The notes under the pieces: model-generated
The model's input: only the letters and a program-made list of their open reading frames with translations
What the model was told of the DNA's origin: nothing
The model's database searches: none
Shown here: one piece after another, positions 9,112-16,667 of the stretch
How the letters are laid out: the number at the start of each line of letters is the position of its first letter
Numbering within the stretch: the first letter of the stretch is position 1
Program-made: the position numbers and the translations under genes
From: Candidatus Stahliibacteriota bacterium
GTDB taxonomy: Bacteria > Hydrothermota > Tepidihabitantia > SM23-42
NCBI GenBank assembly: GCA_030602565.1
Contig: JAUVZL010000014.1
Coordinates: forward strand, 1-48,867
Length of the DNA stretch: 48,867 nt
Direction: 5' to 3'

Positions 9112-9645
9112 ATGATTGAACTCTATCTATTTCTTGCTTTCATTTTGGTTGCTGCAATAATAGCAACTGAAATAAAGGATTTACTGGCGGCGGTGATATC
9201 CTTAGGCGCGGTTGGGTTCGCTGTTGCGATCGTTTTTATTCTTGTTCAAGCCCCTGATCTTGCGATCGTTCAAATCGTTGTTGAGGTTCTTACTGTAGTT
9301 ATTTTCGTAGCCGTTATCTTACGAACCACCCATGTTGATGAAACAATTCGTAAAAAATTATCAGGCACTCAGATTTTTTCTATTGTTCTGTACGCATTTT
9401 TTGCAATTTTATTTTTGATTGTTATGTTTAGATCATTACAGGAGATGCCAGATTTTGGAAATCCAATAATGAGGGTTGCCAGTGAATATATTAAACTCGG
9501 ACTTCCTAAGACTGGAGGAGCAAACCTAGTTGCTGATGTAATTTTGGACTTTAGGGCACTTGATACATTGGGTGAAGCAACAGTGCTCTTTACTTCGGCT
9601 ATCGGTGTTGTAGCATTGATGCGTAAGTCAGGGAGGAAAAAATGA
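9112..9645 (+). CDS. Hydrogenase/antiporter subunit MbhD-MbhE-like (MrpA C-terminal part)
   Basis: This 177-residue membrane protein corresponds to the C-terminal part of MrpA. The MbhD/DUF4040-like region comes first (ATEIKDLLAAVISLGAVG, PDLAIVQIVVEVLTVVIF), then a second section ending in LGEATVLFTSAIGVVALM. In Mrp and Mbh complexes these helices lie beside MrpA/NuoL and help form an ion path. It overlaps mrpB by four bases. Its ribosome-site context (14 bases ending in the start codon) is identical to that of mrpE at 12512. Confidence 0.88.
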   Translation: MIELYLFLAFILVAAIIATEIKDLLAAVISLGAVGFAVAIVFILVQAPDLAIVQIVVEVLTVVIFVAVILRTTHVDETIRKKLSGTQIFSIVLYAFFAILFLIVMFRSLQEMPDFGNPIMRVASEYIKLGLPKTGGANLVADVILDFRALDTLGEATVLFTSAIGVVALMRKSGRKK

Positions 9646-10076
9646 AGGGAATGAGTTTGATTGTTAAAACGATAACTAATATCGTAATCGGGTTTATATT
9701 CATTTACGGTGTATACATTATTCTACATGGGCATCTAACACCTGGCGGTGGTTTTGCTGGCGGAGTTATTATTGCCGGTGCTTTTATTTTAAGATTTCTT
9801 GCATTTGGCAAAGGGGCTAAATCAGAAAAAAAATCCTCAACCACGGCTTCAATATTTGAGAGTATTGGCGGACTTCTCTTCGTCGGAATTGCGATATCAG
9901 GACTTTTATTGGCGGGTACGTTTTTCTTAAACTTTTTACCTAAAGGAGAACCATTTTATCTATTAAGTGCAGGCATTATTCCACTATGTAATATTGCTAT
10001 TAGCATTAAGGTAGGTGCTGGGTTGTTTTCCATTTTTCTCGCTCTGGCAGCAATGAAGTATGTGATGGAGGATTGA
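9642..10076 (+). CDS. mrpB: Na+/H+ antiporter subunit MrpB
   Basis: The 144-residue, four-helix protein carries the MnhB/MrpB signature GHLTPGGGFAGGVIIAGAFI after the first helix. MrpB is a small membrane subunit of the Mrp antiporter and of Mbh/Mbs-type hydrogenase complexes, where it belongs to the sodium-translocating unit. It overlaps the preceding gene by ATGA. About 70 bases follow before mrpC. Confidence 0.92.
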   Translation: MKGMSLIVKTITNIVIGFIFIYGVYIILHGHLTPGGGFAGGVIIAGAFILRFLAFGKGAKSEKKSSTTASIFESIGGLLFVGIAISGLLLAGTFFLNFLPKGEPFYLLSAGIIPLCNIAISIKVGAGLFSIFLALAAMKYVMED

Positions 10077-10078
10077 TG

Positions 10079-10120
10079 ATATTTCAGATTTCAGATTTCA
10101 AATTTCAAATTGAAAAAATC
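10079..10120. repeat. Short AT-rich tandem repeat between mrpB and mrpC
   Basis: Just after the mrpB stop lies a run of TTTCAGA and TTTCAAA units, then an A-rich stretch before the AAGGAG ribosome site of mrpC. No promoter or stable hairpin is evident. Confidence 0.5.
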
Positions 10121-10146
10121 AGAATTTTGGTATTAAGGAGCAGAAT

Positions 10147-10485
10147 ATGATCGTCTTTGCGAGTTGTATTATCCTGTTTTTGATCGGTCTTTATGCAATT
10201 GTGACAAAACGCAATTTAATTAAAATTGCAATTGGTTTTGTTCTTATTGAATACGCAATAAATCTCTTTTTTGCTCTTGTTGGTTTTAAGCGAGGTGCTT
10301 TGGCTCCAATTATAACGCAGCTCGACACACCACATAATTTTGTTGATCCAATTCCCCAGGCTTTGGTACTTACAGCAATTGTTATTGCATTAGGTACAAC
10401 AGCACTTATGCTTACTATAATTCTGCGCATATACAGTCGTTACAAGACATTTGATATTGCAGAAATAAAGAAGCTAAAGGGATGA
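10147..10485 (+). CDS. mrpC: Na+/H+ antiporter subunit MrpC (NuoK-like)
   Basis: The 112-residue protein has three membrane helices and family motifs IGFVLIEYAINLFF (with the membrane glutamate) and DPIPQALVLTAIVIALGTTA. MrpC is homologous to NuoK and sits between MrpA- and MrpD-type subunits. The start has AAGGAG seven bases upstream. The next Mrp gene, mrpD, is displaced by about 500 bases because of the inserted S23 element. Confidence 0.93.
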   Translation: MIVFASCIILFLIGLYAIVTKRNLIKIAIGFVLIEYAINLFFALVGFKRGALAPIITQLDTPHNFVDPIPQALVLTAIVIALGTTALMLTIILRIYSRYKTFDIAEIKKLKG

Positions 10486-10540
10486 CAAGAATGGGTAAAC
10501 AAGGGAGAACAAGGGCAAAAAGGGATGAACAGGGGAAAAG
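10484..10540 (+). repeat. Purine-rich left flank of the S23 element
   Basis: A series of GGG-A-rich units runs up to the start of the four-helix-bundle gene. The run GACAAGAATGGGTAAA at its beginning is repeated exactly at the 3' end of mrpG (13579-13594), and related flanks occur at 8924 and 42302. It forms an imperfect inverted pair with the pyrimidine-rich right flank at 10938-10984. Confidence 0.7.
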
Positions 10541-10547
10541 AGGACTA

Positions 10548-10922
10548 ATGGGAAAGGGATATATGAAACTGATTGTGTGGAAAAATGCCTGTGAATTACG
10601 TCGGATAATTTATGAAATTACTAAAAACTTTCCAAAAGAAGAATTACGTAGAATATCTCAAATGCGTGACAGTGCAAGATCAATAAAACAAAATATTCAG
10701 GAAGGTTATAAAAGGACATCAATCGGTATATATATTCAACATCTATCAATTGCCCAGGGTTCTTTAGGGGAACTTTCCGGCGATGTGGATGATTGTTTCG
10801 AAGATAAAATCTTAGACAAACAGGAATATAAAATGATCGATAGTTTAATTGGGCGCACTGATTATCTCTTTATGCGATTAATTCAGTCACTTGATATCAA
10901 AAGAAAAGCGGAGGTAACATAG
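10548..10922 (+). CDS. Four-helix-bundle protein (23S rRNA intervening sequence / S23 family)
   Basis: The 124-residue helical protein has family features: LIVWKNACELRRIIYEIT, MRDSARSIKQNIQEGYKR, and IQHLSIAQGSLGELSGDV. Members form pentameric helical bundles and are related to the Avd accessory protein of diversity-generating retroelements; their general function is unknown. I chose ATG 10548, which follows AGAGGAC; a longer frame from 10482 would translate the flanking repeat. The gene interrupts the mrp cluster, is unrelated to antiporters, and is flanked by inverted repeat-rich arms, so it looks like a small mobile or formerly mobile cassette. No reverse transcriptase or rRNA is nearby. 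Confidence 0.88.
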   Translation: MGKGYMKLIVWKNACELRRIIYEITKNFPKEELRRISQMRDSARSIKQNIQEGYKRTSIGIYIQHLSIAQGSLGELSGDVDDCFEDKILDKQEYKMIDSLIGRTDYLFMRLIQSLDIKRKAEVT

Positions 10923-10937
10923 TGTTTAGTTTTGTTC

Positions 10938-10984
10938 GCTTATTCACCCTTATTCACGCTTATTTACCCCTATTTACCCTTTTT
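10938..10984 (+). repeat. Pyrimidine-rich right flank of the S23 element
   Basis: Units of the type CTTATTTACCC repeat four times and end in a T run immediately before the AAAGGAGG ribosome site of mrpD. The stretch is roughly the reverse complement of the left flank and matches the right flank of the deleted copy (9051-9095). Confidence 0.7.
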
Positions 10985-10998
10985 CAAAGGAGGCGTTG

Positions 10999-12501
10999 AT
11001 GTCATTCATCCCTATGTTTTTTGCATTACCTTTGATTAGTGCTTTTCTCATTCCAATACTGGGTAAAATTTATAAGCCATTGGCGTGGCTAGTATCTACA
11101 GTTGTCTCCTTGGTGTTATTCATTCTTGCTTTATATGGTATTGCAGTTACCCAACAATTACCTATGATTGTTTACAAAATGGGTAATTGGCCACCGCCCC
11201 TTGGTATTGTAATGGCATTTGATAGTTTTTCAGCATTTATGGTCCTTATTATTTCAATTATTGTATTTACTGGCAGTCTGTTTTCTTTCCGTTACATGTC
11301 CAATTACACGGGTCAATGGAAATTTTATACACTATTTATGCTGATGACTGCAGGGATGATGGGAATTTGCATTACAGGTGATTTATTCAATATGTTTGTC
11401 TTTTTAGAAATTGCAGCGATTTCTTCTTATGCGCTGGTTGCTTTTGGAGTTGGTGCTGAAGAATTAGAGGCTTCCTTTAAATATATTGTCATGGGAGAGA
11501 TTGGCGGGTTAACATTTCTTCTGGCAATAGCTTTTATTTATGCGAAGACCTCAACTTTGAATCTTGCGGATATTTCCACTTCACTGCAGGTGATTCGGCA
11601 TACGACATTTTTCTGGATGACACTGGGTATGATGCTTTTTGCATTTTCGATTAAAGCTGCTTTGGTGCCTTTTCATTCGTGGTTACCAGATGCCTATCCT
11701 GCTGCGCCCGCTCCCATTTCCAGCCTTTTAGCCGGTATTTGTACTAAGGTTTTCGGTATCTACACTACGGCACGAATAGTTTTTAATGTTTTCGGCTTGA
11801 CACGTGCAAATGAGCCGATGGTTTTTAATATTTTAATAGGTTTAGGCTTGCTTTCCATTGCTTTTGCTGGACTAACTGCTCTTAATCAGAATGATTATAA
11901 AAGATTATTGGCTTATTCAAGCATTTCCCAGGTAGGCTTCATTATGTTGGGATTTGGCATTGGTAACTATTACGGAGTTGTTGGTGCGATTTTGTATATC
12001 TTAGCTCATGGTCTCGCAAAGGGACTGTTATTTTTAACTTCAGGCTCTGTAGTTCATGCAACCGGTACCCGCGATCTTCAGAAACTTGCCGGTCTTGGCG
12101 AGCGGATGCCTACCACTGCCTGGAGTTTTCGCATTGGTGCCCTTTCTGTAATTGGTCTACCGCCTTTGGTCGGTTTCTTTGCAAAACTGTTAATTATAAT
12201 GGGTGCGATAAAAGCAGGATTTATATGGCTTGCAATCATCGCAATCGTTCTTAGTGTTCTGTCCCTGGCATACCTTTTAAGAATCGAGAACAGCGTATTT
12301 ATGAAAAAAGGTAAGATTGATGCAAAAAAGGCACCATTCACAATGAGAATAGCAATGGTGTTTCTTGTAGTTTTGATTGTGCTTCTTGGTATTGGTTTTC
12401 AACCGATTATAGATTTCATTGTTGGTCCAGCTGCTCATGCTTTATTAAGAGGTCTCGAATATTCTCATCTGGTCTTTGGTAGTTTCACAACGAATTTCTG
12501 A
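10999..12501 (+). CDS. mrpD: Na+/H+ antiporter subunit MrpD
   Basis: The 500-residue antiporter-like subunit has MFVFLEIAAISSYALVAFG (membrane glutamate), FSIKAALVPFHSWLPDAYPA (channel lysine) and LLAYSSISQVGFIMLGFGIG. It is the size expected for MrpD and is followed by mrpE, mrpF and mrpG in the usual order. ATG 10999 has AAAGGAGG five bases upstream; a TTG directly before it is less likely. This is the third antiporter-type channel subunit in the operon. Confidence 0.93.
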   Translation: MSFIPMFFALPLISAFLIPILGKIYKPLAWLVSTVVSLVLFILALYGIAVTQQLPMIVYKMGNWPPPLGIVMAFDSFSAFMVLIISIIVFTGSLFSFRYMSNYTGQWKFYTLFMLMTAGMMGICITGDLFNMFVFLEIAAISSYALVAFGVGAEELEASFKYIVMGEIGGLTFLLAIAFIYAKTSTLNLADISTSLQVIRHTTFFWMTLGMMLFAFSIKAALVPFHSWLPDAYPAAPAPISSLLAGICTKVFGIYTTARIVFNVFGLTRANEPMVFNILIGLGLLSIAFAGLTALNQNDYKRLLAYSSISQVGFIMLGFGIGNYYGVVGAILYILAHGLAKGLLFLTSGSVVHATGTRDLQKLAGLGERMPTTAWSFRIGALSVIGLPPLVGFFAKLLIIMGAIKAGFIWLAIIAIVLSVLSLAYLLRIENSVFMKKGKIDAKKAPFTMRIAMVFLVVLIVLLGIGFQPIIDFIVGPAAHALLRGLEYSHLVFGSFTTNF

Positions 12502-12511
12502 GGGGGTCTAA

Positions 12512-12997
12512 ATGCGTTACATAATCTATTTTATAATCGGTTTCTGTTTGTGGCTTTTATTGACCTTGAGTGTTAATCTTGATCATTTGATTGCTGGTGT
12601 AATCGTTGTTTTGCTCGGAACGATCATATTTGGTGGATACTTTACTAACAAACCAGTAAAATTCTTACAATTACACAGGCTCTTCTGGTTTATTATCTAC
12701 ATACCATTTTTCATTTGGTATATGTTCAAGGCTAATATTGATGTTGCCTACCGAGTATTACACCCGGAAAGACCAATAAAACCAGGTATTGTAAAAATTA
12801 GAACAACTTTAAAAACAAATATAGCCAAGGTCTTTTTAGCAAATTCTATAACCCTGACACCAGGCACAATGACCTGTGAAATAGATGATGATTATCTTTA
12901 TATTCACTGGATCTGGGTTGAATCTACAGAAATTGAAGAGGCATCAAAGATAATCGCGAGTCCTTTTGAGAAATATTTAAGGAGGATATTCGAATGA
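12512..12997 (+). CDS. mrpE: Na+/H+ antiporter subunit MrpE
   Basis: The 161-residue protein has N-terminal membrane helices followed by a soluble domain with FLANSITLTPGTMTCEIDDD, the clear MrpE/MnhE signature. MrpE caps the membrane arm in Mrp-type complexes. Its stop overlaps the start of mrpF by four bases. Confidence 0.94.
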   Translation: MRYIIYFIIGFCLWLLLTLSVNLDHLIAGVIVVLLGTIIFGGYFTNKPVKFLQLHRLFWFIIYIPFFIWYMFKANIDVAYRVLHPERPIKPGIVKIRTTLKTNIAKVFLANSITLTPGTMTCEIDDDYLYIHWIWVESTEIEEASKIIASPFEKYLRRIFE

Positions 12998-13248
12998 ACA
13001 TTATGATAATAATCCTGGCAATTGGCGGGTTTCTATGCCTTTATAGAATTTACCAGGGTCCTTCGATCTCTGATCGAGCTGTGGGTGTGGACATAATGGG
13101 CATTCTTTTTGTTGGCATTACTGGCATCACTGCACTATTCTACGATCAATCATTTCTCATGGATCTATCGATAACACTTACGCTTTTTAGTTTTATTGGC
13201 ACGTTGGCGCTTGCCAAATATCTTGAGAAAAGGAGTCTCGATGATTAG
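12994..13248 (+). CDS. mrpF: Na+/H+ antiporter subunit MrpF
   Basis: The 84-residue, three-helix protein has the family motif YQGPSISDRAVGVDIMG between helices one and two. MrpF is an Mrp membrane subunit also found in Mbh-type hydrogenases. It lies between mrpE and mrpG, overlapping both. Confidence 0.94.
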   Translation: MNIMIIILAIGGFLCLYRIYQGPSISDRAVGVDIMGILFVGITGITALFYDQSFLMDLSITLTLFSFIGTLALAKYLEKRSLDD

Positions 13249-13594
13249 TCCTATTGGCTGGATCATAATCTGGATTGGTGTGGCTTTTGATATTCTTGGT
13301 ACTATTGGGTTGGTTCGTTTTCCTGACGTATATAATCGACTTCAGGCATCGACAAAATGTGTTACCTTAGGAACATTCGGTATTATGGTTGGTATTTTTC
13401 TATTAAAAGGCTTTACACCAATGGGGATAAAGGCATTGATCTGTGGGGTTTTCTTACTACTCACTAGCCCTGTTGCTGCACATGCTCTTATGAAAGGTTC
13501 ATTACACTTTGGAACCAAACTGTGGAAAGGGACTGTTGTTGATAAATATGGTGAAGATAAACTGGGTGGTGAACAGATAGACAAGAATGGGTAA
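13241..13594 (+). CDS. mrpG: Na+/H+ antiporter subunit MrpG
   Basis: The 117-residue protein has the MrpG pattern GTIGLVRFPDVYNRLQASTK and TSPVAAHALMKGSLHFG. ATG 13241 is preferred because AAGGAG lies just upstream and it overlaps the mrpF stop; the longer frame from 13196 would overlap mrpF widely. The last codons (DKNG and stop) lie in a repeat identical to the left edge of the S23 element, so its C-terminus was probably altered by that repeat. Confidence 0.93.
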   Translation: MISPIGWIIIWIGVAFDILGTIGLVRFPDVYNRLQASTKCVTLGTFGIMVGIFLLKGFTPMGIKALICGVFLLLTSPVAAHALMKGSLHFGTKLWKGTVVDKYGEDKLGGEQIDKNG

Positions 13595-13629
13595 ATAAGG
13601 GTGAAAACGGGTAAACAAGGGAAAAAAGG
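13579..13629 (+). repeat. Purine-rich repeat, third copy of the S23-type left flank
   Basis: The stretch opens with the same 16-mer GACAAGAATGGGTAAA as 10484-10499 and continues in GGG-A-rich units up to the AAGGAGG ribosome site of the next gene. No four-helix gene or right flank follows, so it is a solo flank. It contributes the stop codon of mrpG. Confidence 0.7.
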
Positions 13630-13637
13630 AGGTTTAG

Positions 13638-14243
13638 ATGAGGAAGCCTAAATTAAGGGAACTTGGTGAGGCGATAAGAGCAATATTTTTAGGACCATAT
13701 ACTTCAAAATTTCCATTTAAACCATCACCTGCAGCTCCGAGATTCAGGGGGATAATAGAATTCAATTTTGATAAATGTGTTCTGTGTGGTGCTTGTGTTG
13801 AGGTGTGCCCGGCATATGCACGTACTCAGGAGGATGACAAAATTAAACGGATACGCAGAGAAATTCACCATCAGGAAAGATGCATTTACTGTGGGCAATG
13901 CGTTGCTTATTGTACTACAAAAGAAGGTATTAAACACACACAGGAATATGATTTATCGCAGATAAAAAATGAAGGATATGATAATGTAATTGAGAAAGAA
14001 TTGATCCTTTGTGAAAAGTGTGGTGAGGTAATAACCACACGGGCGCATCTTCTATGGATAGCAAAAAGGGTCGGAGAATTAGCGTATGCCAATCCCAATC
14101 TGTTCTTGGTATTGTCCCAGGAATATGGTGAAGAGGCAATACCTAAAATTACTGATGCGGCACCATATCGTAGCGAACATTTAAAATTTCTGTGCCCGGC
14201 GTGCCGAAGGTCCGTTTATCTAAAGGAAATCTGGGGATACTGA
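13638..14243 (+). CDS. mbhN: NuoI-like [4Fe-4S] ferredoxin subunit of the hydrogenase (MbhN/HycF/HyfH type)
   Basis: The 201-residue protein has two [4Fe-4S] motifs (CVLCGACVEVCP and CIYCGQCVAYC) like NuoI/HycF. A C-terminal extension has two CxxC pairs (LCEKCG and LCPACRR) that could bind zinc or iron, as in HyfH/HycF. It would carry electrons from ferredoxin to the small subunit. It is the last gene of the hydrogenase/Mrp operon, and its stop codon lies in a perfect hairpin. Confidence 0.88.
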   Translation: MRKPKLRELGEAIRAIFLGPYTSKFPFKPSPAAPRFRGIIEFNFDKCVLCGACVEVCPAYARTQEDDKIKRIRREIHHQERCIYCGQCVAYCTTKEGIKHTQEYDLSQIKNEGYDNVIEKELILCEKCGEVITTRAHLLWIAKRVGELAYANPNLFLVLSQEYGEEAIPKITDAAPYRSEHLKFLCPACRRSVYLKEIWGY

Positions 14244-14262
14244 TCCGCCGGAGGCGGATCAG
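14240..14262. repeat. Perfect 10-bp-stem palindrome at the operon end
   Basis: The arms CTGATCCGCC (14240-14249) and GGCGGATCAG (14253-14262) pair perfectly around the loop GGA, and the TGA of the NuoI-like gene lies in the left arm. No T-run follows, so it is not a classical intrinsic terminator. It may be a dispersed palindromic repeat or protect the mRNA end. Confidence 0.65.
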
Positions 14263-14286
14263 CACCAAATACCAAATAAATTTCAA

Positions 14287-14853
14287 ATGAACAAAATTAA
14301 CAATAACATATTCTTCGAGCGGAGGCGAGAAGTTTCTTTTAGACTAAAAAAATTACGAGCGCGATTTGGACTCGAGCCAGATAAATATGCGGTTGTAGTA
14401 AGTATTTCCAAACAAAGACTCTATGTTATCAAGGGCAAAAAAGTAATCAAACAATATCCGGTTTCCACGTCTAAATACGGTATTGGCAACAAAGATGGTA
14501 GCTATAAGACACCTTTGGGAAAACATGTGATTTGCTCAAAGATTGGCAGACATGCACGCTTTGGTACGATTTTTCAAAATCGGCGGAATACTAAGAGGAT
14601 AGCTAAGATCGGTGACGACCGTAACCAGGATCTTATAACCACGAGGATACTGAGGTTGCAAGGTTTAGAAAAAGGGAAAAACAAAGGGAAAAGGATTGAT
14701 ACATACGAGCGTTGCATTTATATTCATGGTACTGCGGAAGAACACTTGATTGGTAAACCCGCGTCGCACGGCTGCATCAGGATGAAGAACCGAGATATCG
14801 CTGAGCTGTTCAATGAGGTGCCCCGGGGGACTTTGGTTGACATACAAACATAG
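14287..14853 (+). CDS. L,D-transpeptidase (YkuD domain)
   Basis: The 188-residue protein has a YkuD catalytic domain: QRLYVIKGKKVIKQYPVS, YKTPLGKH, then the active-site region IYIHGT and SHGCIRM with the nucleophilic Cys at about residue 160. The family cross-links peptidoglycan or attaches proteins to it in the cell envelope. No signal peptide or membrane helix is visible at the N-terminus, which is unusual for an exported enzyme. The start may be misread, but no better upstream start is evident. It is unrelated to the redox genes and separates the hydrogenase operon from the regulators. Confidence 0.88.
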   Translation: MNKINNNIFFERRREVSFRLKKLRARFGLEPDKYAVVVSISKQRLYVIKGKKVIKQYPVSTSKYGIGNKDGSYKTPLGKHVICSKIGRHARFGTIFQNRRNTKRIAKIGDDRNQDLITTRILRLQGLEKGKNKGKRIDTYERCIYIHGTAEEHLIGKPASHGCIRMKNRDIAELFNEVPRGTLVDIQT

Positions 14854-14880
14854 AAAGACTCGATTGCTTCTGTTTAATAA

Positions 14881-14908
14881 TTGACACTCTGCTATTCTCA
14901 AATATAAT
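14881..14908 (+). promoter_or_regulatory. Near-perfect sigma-70 promoter for the NtrC-family gene
   Basis: TTGACA (14881-14886) and TATAAT (14903-14908) are both exact consensus hexamers with a 16-base spacer. Transcription would start near 14915, giving a short leader with TTAGGAG before ATG 14932. Confidence 0.75.
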
Positions 14909-14931
14909 AGGTTGTTTGATTTAGGAGAATA

Positions 14932-16344
14932 ATGGACAAAGCACGCATCTTAATAGTTGATGATGATAAGGCGATAAGAGAATCTCTGAGCAGGTTGCTG
15001 ACTGACAAGGGCTATGAAGCGTTTGCCGTAGAAGATGGCTACCAAGCGATTGAAATGGTTCGGCAAAAAGAATGGGATCTGGCAATGGTGGATCTAAAAA
15101 TGCCTGGTATTGATGGCTTCGAGGTTCTGAGTAAGCTCTCCCAAATCAGTCCCAGAACCAGTGTAATCGTCATTACTGGATACGCAACAGTTGAAAGCGC
15201 AGTCAAAGCAATTAGACAAGGTGCAGTAGACTATGTTGCCAAACCCTTTACTTTCGAAGAACTGTTAATACGCGTTGAAAAGGCGTTGGAGAGTATGCGC
15301 CTTTTGGCTGAGAACATTTACTTACGCCAGGAATTGAGTGAACGCTACGCATTCAGCAATATTTTAGGTAAGAGCGGGGCTATGCAGGAGATTTTCCGGC
15401 TCATTGAGAAAGTGGCGCCAACTGATTCTACAGTCTTGATTCGTGGCGAAAGCGGGACAGGTAAGGAGCTTATCGCGCGTGCACTCCATTACCATTCCCT
15501 GAGAAAAAAAGAGAAATTCATTACAGTTGATTGCGGTGCGCTTCCTGAAACACTCCTTGAGAGTGAGTTGTTTGGTCATGTGAAAGGTTCTTTTACTGGA
15601 GCAATTGTGACTAAGCGAGGTCTTTTAGAAGTAGCAAATGGGGGGACTTTTTTCCTGGACGAAGTGGGTGACTTGAGTGTCGGTATTCAGTCCAAGTTGC
15701 TGAGAGTACTCCAGGAAAAAGAATTCAGACAAGTAGGTGGTATCAAGAGCATCAAGGTAGATGTCCGTTTGATCGCGGCAACCAACAAAAATATAGAAAA
15801 GATGATTGACAACGGTAGTTTTCGCGAAGATCTCTTCTACAGAATAAATGTCGTCCCGATTCATTTACCTTCGCTTCGAGAAAGAAAAGAAGATATCCCT
15901 TTATTAGTGCACCACTTTTTAGAGGTGTATAACAAGAAAAAAAGCAAGCAGATAAAGGGGGTATCTGCAGAGGCGATGAATCTGCTAATGGATTTTGAAT
16001 GGCCGGGTAATGTTCGGGAATTGGAGCACATCATAGAACGTTTGGTTATCATGAGCGAAGGTGATATTATTGAATCAGAGCAATTACCCATTCAAGTTGT
16101 AGGGAAAAGAGTATGTTTCAATATTACAACGCCAAAGACCAATGAAGAGTTAAAGAAACTAAGGAAGCAGCTGCGGGAAAAGGCGATTGAGAATATTGAA
16201 CATGCATTTGTCATTGACGCGCTTAAGAGAAATGAATGGAATGTAAGTAAAGCAGCACGTGATGTTGGTATGAAGCGGCAGAACCTGCAAGCCATGATGC
16301 GCAAATATAATATCCAGTCAAGTATAAAATCAACCCGAGATTGA
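14932..16344 (+). CDS. Sigma-54-dependent response regulator (NtrC family)
   Basis: The 470-residue protein has an N-terminal receiver (ILIVDDDK; phospho-acceptor Asp in MVDLKMPG near residue 54), a central AAA+ domain and a C-terminal Fis-type helix-turn-helix (SKAARDVGMKRQNLQAMM). The AAA+ part carries Walker A GESGTGKE near residue 172, the sigma-54 contact loop as GSFTGA (canonical GAFTGA) and Walker B GGTFFLDE. The family activates sigma-54 promoters from upstream sites. A -24/-12 promoter and an upstream palindrome lie directly downstream (16488-16641), so the next operon is its probable target. Confidence 0.95.
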   Translation: MDKARILIVDDDKAIRESLSRLLTDKGYEAFAVEDGYQAIEMVRQKEWDLAMVDLKMPGIDGFEVLSKLSQISPRTSVIVITGYATVESAVKAIRQGAVDYVAKPFTFEELLIRVEKALESMRLLAENIYLRQELSERYAFSNILGKSGAMQEIFRLIEKVAPTDSTVLIRGESGTGKELIARALHYHSLRKKEKFITVDCGALPETLLESELFGHVKGSFTGAIVTKRGLLEVANGGTFFLDEVGDLSVGIQSKLLRVLQEKEFRQVGGIKSIKVDVRLIAATNKNIEKMIDNGSFREDLFYRINVVPIHLPSLRERKEDIPLLVHHFLEVYNKKKSKQIKGVSAEAMNLLMDFEWPGNVRELEHIIERLVIMSEGDIIESEQLPIQVVGKRVCFNITTPKTNEELKKLRKQLREKAIENIEHAFVIDALKRNEWNVSKAARDVGMKRQNLQAMMRKYNIQSSIKSTRD

Positions 16345-16347
16345 TAG

Positions 16348-16400
16348 CCCCAGTTTTCTTCTAAAAAAGGTAGAAAAGCTTAGCATTTTCGGGGATTTTT
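16348..16400 (+). terminator. Possible intrinsic terminator after the NtrC-family gene
   Basis: CCCC (16348-16351) can pair with GGGG (16391-16394), with an inner imperfect pairing of AGTTTTCT and AGAAAAGCT, followed by ATTTTT. The stem is imperfect and the loop large, so this is tentative. Confidence 0.3.
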
Positions 16401-16487
16401 GCAAATGAATGTATTTATTATGCATGCATGACATTTATATTCAAACATAGTTATTCATAACTCTCGAAATACTGATTGTTTGTCTTT

Positions 16488-16518
16488 GCCTTATGCATGT
16501 GAAAACCATGCACAAGGC
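16488..16518. promoter_or_regulatory. Imperfect palindrome, candidate NtrC-type activator site
   Basis: GCCTTATGCATG (16488-16499) and CATGCACAAGGC (16507-16518) form an inverted repeat with one mismatch in 12 pairs and a 7-base spacer. It lies about 110-140 bases upstream of the sigma-54 promoter, the usual place for an enhancer of an NtrC-family activator. A related word, ATGCATGCATG, occurs at 16420-16430. It could instead form an RNA hairpin, but it is not followed by a T-run. Confidence 0.5.
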
Positions 16519-16626
16519 AAAATTGATTTTGGCATGGACATTTAGCGAACACCAGAATACTGAAAAACCCCTTAAATATCAATGGTTTTGACAGAAAATA
16601 CTGCTCCATACGTATGTCATATTAGC

Positions 16627-16641
16627 TGGCATGGATTTTGC
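16627..16641 (+). promoter_or_regulatory. Sigma-54 (-24/-12) promoter
   Basis: TGGCATGGATTTTGC matches the sigma-54 consensus (TGGCAC, N5, TTGC) with the invariant GG and GC exactly ten bases apart. Transcription would start near 16653, just before GGAGA (16655-16659) and ATG 16668. The 323-base gap between 16344 and this start holds only this promoter, the palindrome and the possible terminator. Confidence 0.65.
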
Positions 16642-16667
16642 GTATGAATATATTGGAGAAGCCTTTA

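Noticed and set aside
14240-14262. Intrinsic terminator of the hydrogenase operon
   Set aside because: The stem is perfect but no T-run follows; it is listed as a palindrome only.
14660-14700. Purine-rich repeat inserted in the L,D-transpeptidase gene
   Set aside because: The GLEKGKNKGKRID segment matches the normal family text at this place (GLEPGxNxGG-like), so it is not an insertion.
16525-16545. A second sigma-54 promoter upstream (TGGCATGGACATTTAGC)
   Set aside because: The GG-to-GC distance is two bases too long for a -24/-12 promoter.
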